Source: Stephanodiscus triporus (lineage: Eukaryota > Bacillariophyta > Thalassiosirophyceae > Thalassiosirales > Thalassiosiraceae). Taken from it: 33,012 bases of DNA. Positions 18,411-29,397 of the stretch are shown here, piece by piece. The translations under genes and the position numbers were made by a program. Positions within the stretch are counted from its first letter, which is position 1, and each line of letters opens with the position of its first letter. The notes beneath the pieces were generated by a model, which was not told the DNA's origin, did not search any database, and saw only the letters and a list, made by a program, of their open reading frames with translations. The stretch covers positions 1-33,012 of the forward strand of contig JALLAZ010000089.1 of the NCBI GenBank assembly GCA_036939755.1. The letters are read 5' to 3'.

Positions 18411-21400
18411 CTAACATGATGTATAGATCTCGTTGCTGGCTATCAATACTGGCTCCAATAGAGACACGACCTCCTCCTCCTTTGTACCAGGAGCCAGCCC
18501 ATTCCTTTCTACAGTGCATTCACTCATCTTTACTACTGCGCCTTTTCCGTGGGTTATTCCAACCCCATCATTTTCGCATATGCAGCACTATAATACAGTT
18601 CGTACAATAGGAAATTCAGTCGCATAACTGTGCATCACAGACAGAAATATTTTCAGCTTTGCAGATACTTACATCGATTAATTCCACTTTGGCATTCTTT
18701 TCAACGAGAAGACCACTTTTGCCTCTGGAACCGCCGTTGATACTAGCTTTCTCCCACCGTCCACCAGCGCCATTGCTGATGGACACGCAGTTCCCTATGC
18801 TACCTCTATTATCAAAAACACAATTGAACATGTCCAAGCGTCCACCATCTTCAATTCTCAAGATTTCTGTCTTGGGGGTCACTCCTGTGGATATTCTGGG
18901 GCGTCGAACTGTTATTCCCTCCATCCACCCGCCAGAGGATTTCCACACAATTTCACCACTCATTTCCAAAACCACATGAGCTGGCTCGTTTTCATCGCCC
19001 ACAAATTTTATTGGCTTGTTGACGACAAGCCCTGGGTCATTAACAAAGTAATGTCCATCGCCCAATTCTTGGTGGAAGGCGAAAATGTGACTTTTTTAAG
19101 GGGAAAAGACTGCAGCGATCACGGAAGAACAACCAAAAGAAAAGCTCACCGATTGAGTCGCCTGGGAGTGCTGCTCTATTCGCATCTGCTATCGTTCGAA
19201 AATGATTCTTTCCAAGTTTATTCGCATCCATTACGAGAGCGCCGAGCTCAACAGGCCACACATGGAGGACGAAAGATGCATCGGTAGCTGCAGACTTCCA
19301 TTTTCTGCAAGTAGCTGTGCACTTTATACGCTCTGGATAAGGAATCAAGAAATCCATGATATGTACAAGGGGCTTATGAGGTAACGCCGACCATCCTTCT
19401 ATTCTTGCAACTTCTTCAGCTTCCAACATCTTCAACACTTGAGGTTTATCCACTAGCACTTCGCCTGTATCAGTGTTGTACCAAAACACATTGCCGCTGC
19501 GTTCCTCCACTTTGGTAGTCCAATTTTGACCAGTCAGTTTCCTCCTCATCGTGTCAGACCGGAGCCTTGCTTTTTCTCTGATGTAAAGCTGCCTTTGACG
19601 AGGAAGTGACTCTGGCTCTGGGAAAGTAGCCAGCAAATCGCCATCTTCAAACGCCTTTTGTTCTTCTTGAACCTTCTTTTGTTCTATTTCTTCAATGTTC
19701 CATTCGTTGTTCGTACTGGTTGTCTGAAATAAACGTTGCTGTTCCACCCAGAAATATTTAGAATAGTAGGGATCGATGTGCTCTTTAATATGCAAGCCAT
19801 AACGCTCAAGTGGATTCAAGGATTCGTGTATTGTATTGGCATCCATGCCTACTCTTTGTTGCCACTGGGCGAACTCTTTCTCCATCTCTTTCTCGTCATC
19901 TGATGCATCCTCTTGTTTCAGTTTTGCGTTGTCGCTCACTGTTGAGTCGACGCTTGCATTTGATAATCTCTTATTCGCTAATTTCGCTACCTCTTCGTCT
20001 TCTTTCTTGGTTCCATGAGGTGCCATCTCGCCTCTTATATCCTGGATTGATTCATCGAACTCTTGCAAAGCTTCGGCTGCCTCCTGTTTTGAATTTTGCA
20101 TAGCTTTTACATCATCTTCATCTTCCAGTGCAGCCATAGCGGATTCTAGCTGATCCTTGCTCATTGTGTCCTCTACGCAAGAATTGGCTAATTCGTCATC
20201 TTCAGCATGAATTCCGAGAATGCTTTGTAATTTGTCTTTTGTAAACGTGTCACCCTCTGTCGCTACATCATCAACAGCCGATTCGGTGGGTGTGACGGCA
20301 TGGAATTTTCCTTCATCCATAACCAAAAAGTCGAGATTCCGTTTCTGCTTGGCCTTGGTTAGAATATTTTCCTCGATAGAATGTTCAGTAATCATGCGGT
20401 ATATGTGCACTTCTCGCGTTTGACCGATTCGATGAGCTCTGGATGAGTCGCAGAATCAGCAAGAGATGAGAGGTCGGCAGTAAGGGAAGGAGTCATTTAG
20501 AATTCATCCTGTACGTACCTATCTTGCGCTTGTGCATCCATCGCTGGATTCCAGTCGCTATCATAGAAAACAACAGTGTCGGCACCAGTCAGGTTGATAC
20601 CCAATCCTCCACTTCTTGTACTCAGGATGAAACAGAATACTTTGGAGTCATTATTGAATCTGTCCATCAATCGCTGACGTCTATCAACATCAGTTGCCCC
20701 ATCAAGACGCAAATAGGTGTGACCGTTGAGGTTTAGAAATGCTTCTAACACATCTAACATTTTGCTCATCTGGGTAAATATCAACACACGGTGCCCCCCA
20801 TGCTTCAGTTCACGCAGCAATGTAGCTAATGTTTGCAGCTTACCAGCATCGAATTGCACTAGTTTCTTGTCAGGAAAGCACATGGTAAGTCTTGACAAGG
20901 CCATTCTGAACGGTGCAAAATAATTCTCTAACGATGTTGATGTTTTTTCTGCAAGAGTTTTCTCCGAAATCAAAGAAGTCGAATCCGTTTTACGCGAGAA
21001 GAGCACCGGTTTGAAGGTTCTTGCCCTTGGAACGCAAAATACAAACTTGTCAGCTATTTCATCCAAGTCAGCGGCTCTGTCCTCTTGACTTTTTCGCATG
21101 GCAAGGAGCTCTGTGGGTGTTGCTGCTATCTGAGGAACGGTGAGATCATCCTTCAAGGGCATATTAAACAAGCCGAGATCGACTGAGACAGCTCGGCGCA
21201 GTCGATCGGAATAGGAAAAGACCAATGACTCGCAACGACGTTTGTTAACGCCACCAACAAATTTTGCCCTGGACACCCGTTCGTGCTTCTCGGCGGCCCG
21301 TATGCTCGAGAGGAAAGACGCAATACCGTCTTCTACTTCAAGGGAAGGCATTGGCTCTAAAAGTGCATCGTCTGTCACACTTTCAATTATCATTGATTCT

Positions 21401-24400
21401 GGAGTCATATGCTCCGCAAGCTGTCCCGCAAATATCTGGTCAACAGATGTTGATCCCTCAAATGATGGTGTGCCTTGTCCCATCGTCCACAGAGGCAACC
21501 GCAGAAAAGGACTTAGTTGATCCAAGGCAGAATTTGGCTCAACTGCACGTACTACACAAGACGCAGTGGACATTGATATAGGCTCCATCACAAATGGCGT
21601 CGTGACAGATCGAGGCTCAAATAAGTCTGGATGGTTGCAAACTTTTCGCAGCTGCATCAAGACGTTCATCATTCCCATGAAATTCCCCCCACTCACCGCC
21701 TTCCGCGTCGATGAACGCGCCATGAACTCTTCGTACAAGAACATTTGGCGTCGAGAGAGTTGACATTTGATGATATGCTCGTACTTTCCGGGAAGTTGCT
21801 TTTCCACGTCCTTTTTCAGCCTACGCAGGACAAAGGGGCGTATGATCCCGTGCAGACGATTGATCAAATCATCATTGCGCTTGGAAGTTCCTTCTATGAT
21901 ATTGTCCATCGGGTTCGAGAACCAATAGGAAAATTGTTTTCTGTCAGTGAACACGTGCGGCATAAGGAAGTGAAGGAGACTCCACAGCTCCATCAAATTG
22001 TTCTGTAGTGGAGTACCTGTCAACAAAAGTCTGCGTTGAGTGTTGAAGCTAATTAAAGTTTGCCATCGCTGAGACTCAAAGTTCTTGATATTATGAGCCT
22101 CATCGAGTATCAAGTAGTACCACTTCTTTCTTTTGAATGCAAATGCATCTTGAACAGCAAGCTGGTATGATGTGATAACGACGTGATGGACATTGGGCTT
22201 CGTCCACCCCGTCCTCAGCTCCTTTCTCTTCTTTGCATTGCCATAGTAGCACATTACTTTCAAACCTGGGCAAAAGCGTTTGAATTCCACCTCCCAATTG
22301 ACGAGGCATGATGTTGGCACGATGATCAAATGCGGCCCCCATATACCCTTATAAGAAGCGAGATATGCCAGCATGGATATTGTCTGGAGAGTCTTACCAA
22401 GACCCATTTCATCAGCAAGAATGCCATTGAGCCGTCGCGTCTGTATGGAAACCAGCCAATTCAATCCAACATGTTGATATGCACGCAATTTCACCCAATT
22501 CGCAAGTAAAAATGGTCTGGTCAGCATGGTCTCTCTCGCCTTTGTTTCGGAAGCCGCCAAAGATGCAAGCGCCGAAATACCCTCGTCACTCTCCTTCTTT
22601 GCTTTCTTTAAACCTTCTTCATTGTGTACATTGGATTCTTCCACCAATGAATGCTTTCTTTTCGAAGATTTTTCCTTTGAGGTATCCATGCTATCTGTTA
22701 GCTCATCAGAAACGCCATACTGAACGTTGGATTCTTCACCTTCGTTTAGCTGATCATCCATATTGGAGTACATTGCCCTCAACTCGTCGATGGACATCTC
22801 TCCCTCCCGTTTCAGCAAATCGATCTCGTCCTGATACGACATGTCGCGCCCCATCCTCTCTTCCACCTCGATTGTGGTCTCGTCGTCCATTTCTTCACCC
22901 TCCAGATGGAACTCGTCCTTTTCCTCGTGATCGTCCTCGTCGAGCAGCGTGTTGGAAATCCTGGCTTGACTGCCGCTGATGGCATCCGACATTTTCACCA
23001 CCCCTTCCTCCTCCTCCTCCTCCCCCTCCTCGCCGTTTTCGTTGTTGACCTTGTCATCGTCATCGTCGTGTTTGTCACGGAGATCTCCTCCTCCTTCGGA
23101 GGGTATGGAAGTCTTCCCTTCGTGCATCGGGACGAATCGGACGGACCTTTTCCCATTGGTGCCGTCGTTGCCGCCATCGAATTCGTCGTCCGCTTCCATA
23201 GCGTCGTCGACGATCGCCTCGATCGACGATCGTCTCCCCCGTTCTTCCACCCCTCCGTCCACTTCTCCCCCCACTTCCCCCCCCTCCCCCCTCGACGTCG
23301 ACGTTGACGACTCCCCCTCCCGCCTCTCCGCCTCCCGTCCCTCCTCGATCAGCCTCCGCATCAGCTCCTCCAAGTCCATGTCGCGTTCCTCGAGGAGCTT
23401 GCGAACCTCCTCCTCGACCCCCTCGCCTTCGCCCTTTGTGCGTTCCGCATCAAACTCGCTCACGAGGGCAGAATATTCCTCCTCCTCGGCCCGCGCCTCG
23501 ACCTCGACCTCGTTTTCGGACGGCACGTAACTCCCATCGTCCCCGTCGTCGTCGTCGTCGTCGTCGTCGCGAAAGAAGGAGTCGTCGCGTCCGACGTCCC
23601 TGTCCATGCGAGAGTAGTCGACCCTCGACGACATCCCGGCCCTACGTCGTGACGTCGTCGTCCCGCTCGACAGGGCCTCCTCTATGGTGACGACGACGCC
23701 GCCGCCATGGCCATCCCGTCCTCCTCCTCCTCCTCCTCCTATCGCGCGTCCGTCGTCCCTCTCGTTCCTGGTTAGCATCTCGCCGTACCTCTCGGTCTGC
23801 CTCACCAGGAAGACCAGCCTCCCGTCCATCTCCTTCCGCCTGCCCGATTCCATCTCGATCCGCTGCTTGTATTCCACGACCCGCTCCATCTTCTTCCAGT
23901 ACCCGTCGCGCACGAGTCGCGCCATCTTCCCCGCGAGTCGACGAACCTTCGCGCCGAAGACCGCCCGCTCGCGAAGTTTGCGCGTCGCGACGGTCGCGCG
24001 GTGCTGCAGGACCGCGTTCGACAGTCGCCTCGCGTGCGCGACCTGGCGCTTGCGCTCGGATCGAAAGTCGGCGGACAGCCACGCCATCTCCTTGAGGGCG
24101 TAATCCCAATGGACGTCGATTCGCGGGATGGTGGCGAGGGACGAAGACGCGATCGCGGACGACGAGGACGACGACGACGACGACGTCGCGACGGCGGCGG
24201 CGGCGGCGGTCATCGTCGTCTCCCCCGTGATCGTGGTCATCGACGTGGGGAGGGCAGGCCTCGTCGCGTCGGGGAACGACAGGACCATCGCGATCATGGC
24301 GGCAGTCGTCGCGTCGCCGTCGTCGTCGTCGGTGGAGGAAGGAACGCCCCTCGAGTCCAATTCGCGCAGGCGGGACTGTATGTCCGATTTGCGAATTAGG

Positions 24401-24567
24401 AGGGAACGCCTCGACGATTCGTACTGGTCGTCGTTTGTCGCGGCGGCGGCGGAGGAGGGGGAGGAGGGGGAGGAGGAGGAGGAGGGGAGGGGGGCTATGA
24501 CCCCCCCTCGGTTGGGGGGGGCGGTGGTCCCGATCGGCGACTTGACGACGGCCGATGATTTGGCCAT
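18411..24567 (-). CDS. SWR1: SWR1/SRCAP-type chromatin-remodelling ATPase fused to WW-like, F-box and beta-helix regions, 4 exons
   Basis: Model on the minus strand: 24567-20519, 20438-19150, 19067-18673, 18587-18411; 1969 aa; introns of 80, 82 and 85 nt, GT-AG. The start ATG at 24567 has an ideal ACCATGG context. Order: HSA domain (about 150-220; HWDYALKEMAWLSADFRSER), long acidic linker, SNF2 lobe 1 (about 690-985) with DEMGLGKT and DEAH, the large insert typical of SWR1/INO80, then lobe 2 with STRSGGLGINLTGAD and, across intron 1, AQDRAHRIGQTREVHIYR. SWR1 enzymes exchange H2A for H2A.Z. The second exon runs on into a WW-like segment (about 1653-1685; NWTT...FWYNTDTGE...DKP, second Trp replaced by Val), an F-box (about 1703-1740; ALPHKPLVHIMDFLIP...CRKWKSAA) and a right-handed beta-helix (about 1755-1969; GVGITHGKGAVVKMSECTV), as in FBXO11. 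Poly-Asp is coded by GTC repeats near 23540-23570. Confidence 0.9.
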
Positions 24568-24617
24568 GGTGATGCGTGCGTGGGACGACGATCTCGATTT
24601 TTTGGTGTGGGAGCGAA

Positions 24618-24706
24618 TCTCAGAATCCCATCGTCTCGGCATGGAGATTGGATAGGAAAAGAGTGAGTTACTTTACTCTACGTATCTACGTGCCTATCTA
24701 ATGTCA
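24618..24706 (-). repeat. 3' LTR of the copia element (about 89 bp)
   Basis: On the minus strand it starts TGACATTAG directly after a polypurine tract and ends ...GATTCTGAGA at 24618, where identity with the right copy stops (A at 24617 versus C at 32957). It starts with the usual TG but does not end in CA. The pol stop codon (24696-24694) lies inside it. The outer limit is fixed by the repeat, the inner one by the tract. Confidence 0.7.
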
Positions 24707-27700
24707 CCCCCCCACAATCCACTATGTAACAAATAGCGTGAACAGATAGAATGTGAAGATGAGGGGAATAGTGGATTGTACTGTCCATGCCCAAGTATGC
24801 TAAGCCATGGGTTGTGTTGATAGTCAGACAAGATGGGAGCATGAACGCGAGCAGCAGCCGAGGTAGTGGGGGTAGTGAATGAAGGCGGAATGAAATGGTC
24901 GATGTCTACTGTATGGTTAGTGTACGTGCCGATGATGGAATCGTAAACAGGTGAGTACATCGGTGGGACGTGACCGAGGATGAAGTCGGCGTGACGATGG
25001 AAGAGTGTTGGTTGTAAACTCTTTGTCATGTGGTCCGACATGTTGATAGATGTGTCGATACGTTCTAGTAGCATAAGATCGCGTTCGATCCATTCGCATA
25101 GGGAGAAATACTTGATGTCCATATGACGAGTGCGGGTAGTAGGTTTTTGGGCATTGCCCATTGCCGTGCAGCCGTCGTTGTCTTCGAAGAGTACAGTGGC
25201 CGCTTCTTGGGGAACGTGTAGGTCCCATAGTACACTCCGGATAAAAAGTATCATTTTGCCAGTGTCGTAGGCAGCCATGAATTCGGCCTCTGTCGATGAG
25301 CCTCCTGCAACTGTAGGCTGAAATTTGCACTTGTACGCGATAGTACCGCCGGCTAACCTGATACATGTACCGCCGAACGATCGGCGTGTCTTGACGCATG
25401 TGGCCCAATCCGAGTCGGCGTAGGCATGTGCTGTGGTGGCGTCGAACTGAGGGCGGCCGTCAAGGAGGATATCCTGGTGATTGCTGGTGATAGTAGGGAT
25501 AGGACCTTCAGGAAGTTCGAGGCGGGGCTTGGTGCGCCAGAAATATAGGCCGTCGTCCTTGGTATGATACAGGTGTTTCAACGCACGCTTTAAGCCGTGG
25601 TAGTGGATTTCGTGAGGGCAAGAGTTAGATTGTGAGAGTTTGACACTGGTAAAAGCGAGGTCGGGCCGGCAGGTAGTCATAGCCCAAATAAGTTCACCAA
25701 CGCCCGAGCGATAATTTAATTGCATTGTCTTTGCTAGCTTCTGTTGTACTTTCGGATCTGGATCGCCGGTGGCTGAGTTGAATTTCTTCATAAAGGCAGC
25801 ATCTGTAGGAAGAGGAGTAGACCGTGCAGGACTGGGATACGCTGATTTCATCCATGAAGTGAGGTGGTGGGCAAAGACTTTGTCGATGAACGATCGGACG
25901 GATAGCTTGATATAGTGTCGTGTTTGGAGGATGTCAATTCCGTTGTACATGTCCAGATAGCCTTGGCGCTTAACTGGAATTTTCAGTTTTTCGTCGATCA
26001 TATCAAGTAGGATGTCGGCAGTTTTAGCATCTGGTGCGGCAATGGCGAAGTCATCGACCTGTCGCATGAACAGAACACGGTTGTCGTTGATCACGCCCGA
26101 ATACAGGCACGGTTCGTGGACGGTAGGTTCAAGTCCCAGTTCACGAAGGATTGAGTTGGCGTGTTTCTCCCACAATCGGGGGGATTCGGGATGGCCTTGC
26201 ATAGGGATAACGTGACCGTCAGGTATGGGGGGGCGTTTCTTGTGGTTGACCCACCATTCGTGGAAAGCCTTGTCAGGTCGGATGAAGAAGCCCTGTTTCG
26301 GGGGTGGAGCTTCGGCAAAAGCGTTGGAGACGTCGGCCCCAAAGATTAACATGTTCTCGGCTGCGGATATGGCATAAAAGAGACGAGAACTGGTTTGGTC
26401 AACGCAATTGGCATAAGTTTCCGCAAGGATACGAACCATTCCCGAACGAGTTGACCCATCGCAGACACAGCGAGCCTTCTTGCGTCCGTCGACAGCTTTA
26501 ATGGCATATGTCCACACGAGGTGAAAGACGGCATCCTTTTCAGACGTTGCAACCGGTGTTCCGAACATTCCCTGGGCATCATACTGATCAAGTTGTAGAT
26601 ATTCCGAACCCCGCCAATCAGCCCAATCGTCCTGTTTGATGAGCGTTCCGCGAGTGAGGCGCATGGCGCGGCTGACGTAGTTAAGGACACCACCAGAGTC
26701 AACGATGTCGTAAGGTGGAGCTTTCCGGAGGTAATCGTCAACCGTCGAGAAGTCCCATCGGTGGTTCAGCTGGTCATGGACCTGTTGGGTGAATGGTGCG
26801 GAGGATATGATAGGGAGACCGTCGTGGGATATGGCCTGTCTTATCTCCGGGTGTGAGAATAGGAGGGTCACAGACGATGAGCCAGCAGAGTCGAGAGCCG
26901 CAAACGCCACCTGAGCTTCCGAGATGGACGTCACCGCAGTCTCGCCAATTTTGATGAGCCAGGCGCCCTTGATTCGTGATCGCCAACGAGGTATCTTAGC
27001 TCCAGGAGTGCTAGGTGTCATACCGCCGAGGATGAGTCGACCATTGACGTGAGCAAGGCAGAGACCAGCGGTCCGATGACGACTGTAATCGAAGCGTCGG
27101 AGGTCTAATAACTCTTCGAAGGCCTCGTGGTACGGATCCGGGGACATGTAGATCAATGCCATATCATCGCGACCGATGTTGTACTCCGTGACGATGTCCA
27201 AAGCGGTCAGCGGTGGGGCATCTGGGTCGGACCAGACGCGGGCGGCTGCTGCGGCGATCTGACGTGGTAGTGCCGTTTCCCGCAAGGGGAGGGGTAGTGT
27301 CCGACACAAAGATGGGACACACCAGCGGGTTGCAGGCAACTTAGGATGTGGGAGCGGAGGCCACGGAGCGTGGAGAACTGTGATGACGTTGACCCCCTCA
27401 TCATCCGTGAAGGGAGTATCGTCGTCGGCTTCGAGACCAAGGTCATATAGGAGCTGAGCGGCGGGTGGGCGGGCAGGTTGTAGGTACCATGCCTCATCGA
27501 ATTGTGCATGGTGGCTGCGCTTCACTAAACCTGTGTTGATATCGAGATAGAGAATGTTTTGGTCAGTGGAAGCGTAGCCAAGAAAAATTCCGCAGAAGTC
27601 ATGACGGTCGAGTTTGCTACGTCGATCGCCGGTCCTTTTTACGCAGACTCTCGAACCAAATAGTTTGAGGTACGCCAGGTCCGGTTTTATTCCATAATAT

Positions 27701-29397
27701 CCTTCAAATTGGGTTTTCTTTGTTTCCGAGTGTACCAGCCGATTATGGAGGTACACCGAGTGAAGGAGCGCCGCAGACCAGTACCGAGCGGGGAGGCCGG
27801 AGCCGAACAGGAGGGTGCGGGCACGCACGGCGAACTTATCGTTATAAGTCTCCACGGCACCGTTCTGTGAAGGACTATCTGCACCGGTGGGTTCGAGCGC
27901 GTAGTGAAAGTTGCGAAGGAGGAGATCCTGAAAAGCGGAAGATCTCGCGAGTTCTCCACCTTGGTCCGTGCGTACACAGCCGCCGTTCTCGTGGCCATGG
28001 TGGCAAAGAAATTCCGAGACAATGTCCAACGGTGGCTCCTTGGTGGCGGTGAGGAAGACCCACACATATCGCGATGCCTCGTCGACAATCAGGAGGTATG
28101 ATGTAAAGCCATCGTAGGACTTGACCACGCGACCGACGCCTTTTTGTGGACGGGAGTAGTCCGAGGAGGATGCACGCATGAAGCCGTAGTCCATGTAGTA
28201 ACGCCGCTTGCGTTCCGTCGTGCGGAGGGCCGATCGTTGTGCAGCTTGTTTCCGTGTTCGCGCCTGCTCTTTAAAATCAATGAATCGGAATGGGTGGTAT
28301 TCGAACACGGAGGGTATTCCGGTGGCGTTACCCGGGAGGACGTCAAGCTGGTGCACGCCCGGTGAGCCGAGGCGGAGGAGCCAGACCTCGGATTCAACCT
28401 GTTTAGATTTAGACGTTGGGGTAAAGCGAGACGGCCGACGAGCGGTGTTAGGGACAGAAGGAATTGCAAGGTGATAGGCCGCCGAGTGGGGGCAACGTCG
28501 GACAGGCGAGCGGTCAATCGTGAGGACGTTTGTTGGACAGTAATAGAGGCCATTGCGGTAGTCGAGATCCAGTTTCATAGAGACGAGGCCGTCGTGACTG
28601 TCGAACCGTATTTGGCCCGGGCGCCCGTCTTTGAAGCCCGTCTGCGTCCAGGAGACGAAGATATCACTAGATGCAAGGATCGCCTGAGGAGAGATGATGG
28701 TCTCCACCGCATTCTTGCAATAGAAGCACATCTGCCAATGTGTAGATCCGTCGGAGAGTGTCAACGGAAGATATCCCCGACGAGTACACGAGTCATCCAT
28801 CGTGGGAGCGTCGCCATTCACGGCCACCGAGATGGGCAGCGGTGGGATCTCGACGACGTCGACCAGAATATCGAGATCCCCCGTGAGACAGATGTTCGCG
28901 CCACCATCGATCAAGCTAGAAGACGTCTTCCGAACCTGGACATACGACGTACTATCGTTCCGAAGGCCGAACACCCGGGGTGAGCCAACCACTCGTGTGA
29001 CACTGTCCATAACCGATGGGAAGTCGGGGATGGGAGCCGCAGTTAAGGCGAAACGACCAGGTGGGTGTGACTCAGATAGTGAGGCGTTAAGGTCGGAATG
29101 CAGGTTGAACGGAAACTCGAATGGACGAGTTGGAGAGGTGGGCCGAGTAGGGTTTAGAAGAATGGCATCGATGAGCGAGCCCTTTGGGACGTCTGGAGGT
29201 GGTTCTGCCGGTGGGAGGGCCAAGGCATGTGCGGTAGCGGGCAGTTCGACCGCAGGACCAGTATCTGGGCGGATAAGGGCCGGAGCGAGCGCGAACGTAC
29301 CGGAGGGGGCACGGGTGTTTGAGGCCGGTGCGGGGTCCCCTGATAGAATAGGAGTATGGTCCGACCCGACGCATCGAGGGGGACCGTATCCTAGTCA
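24694..29397 (-). CDS. pol: Copia pol polyprotein (PR-INT-RT-RH)
   Basis: The frame is open from the codon after the gag stop (29394) to the TAG at 24696-24694, about 1566 aa, in the same frame as the zinc-knuckle end of gag. There is no start ATG near its beginning, so it is probably reached by readthrough. In order: protease SSLIDGGANICLTGD (28890-28920; DGG in place of DSG/DTG); integrase with YMDYG, RTDQGGEL and GAVETYN (D, D, E; about 27840-28200); a PDZ-like segment (26840-27090); reverse transcriptase with GADVSNAFAEAP and RQVDDFAIA (the YVDD motif is QVDD); RNase H with YADSDWA, STEAEF and TRHMDIKY. All catalytic residues appear present and the frame is unbroken. Expected to be cleaved by its own protease in virus-like particles. 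Confidence 0.93.
24707..24714 (-). promoter_or_regulatory. Polypurine tract priming plus-strand synthesis
   Basis: On the minus strand TGGGGGGG immediately precedes the TGACAT start of the 3' LTR, the position and composition expected for a polypurine tract. It also codes WGG in pol. Confidence 0.75.
26840..27090 (-). other. PDZ-like segment inside pol, between integrase and reverse transcriptase
   Basis: About 80 residues: an AGLCLAHVNGRLILGGMTP strand-turn, then GAKIPRWRSRIKGAWLIKIG, then AVTSISEAQVAFAAL and SVTLLFSHPE. The order carboxylate-loop-like GLCL, G(D/A)WL.KI.....V.S..EA...L.....V.L.F is that of a PDZ domain. Standard copia pol has no domain here. Assignment is by pattern only. 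Confidence 0.5.
29391..29397 (-). promoter_or_regulatory. Probable readthrough stop TGA CTAG between gag and pol
   Basis: The gag frame ends GAC GAA TGA, followed at once by CTA GGA in the same frame, which stays open through pol. UGA followed by CUAG is the best-known leaky stop context in viral and cellular readthrough genes. Confidence 0.7.

Noticed and set aside
23535..23575. GTC repeat as a microsatellite locus of interest
   Set aside because: It codes the poly-Asp stretch of the acidic linker, normal for this family.
24568..24642. ATG at 24642 as the start of the remodeller protein
   Set aside because: It lies inside the LTR and the extra 25 residues come partly from the mobile element (the same MPRRWDSE occurs at 32982). 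The ATG at 24567 has an ideal context.
23304..24655. Several plus-strand open frames rich in Arg, Pro and Ser opposite the remodeller N-terminus
   Set aside because: Antisense reading of GC-rich repeats coding Asp/Glu and Ser; no start context or domain.
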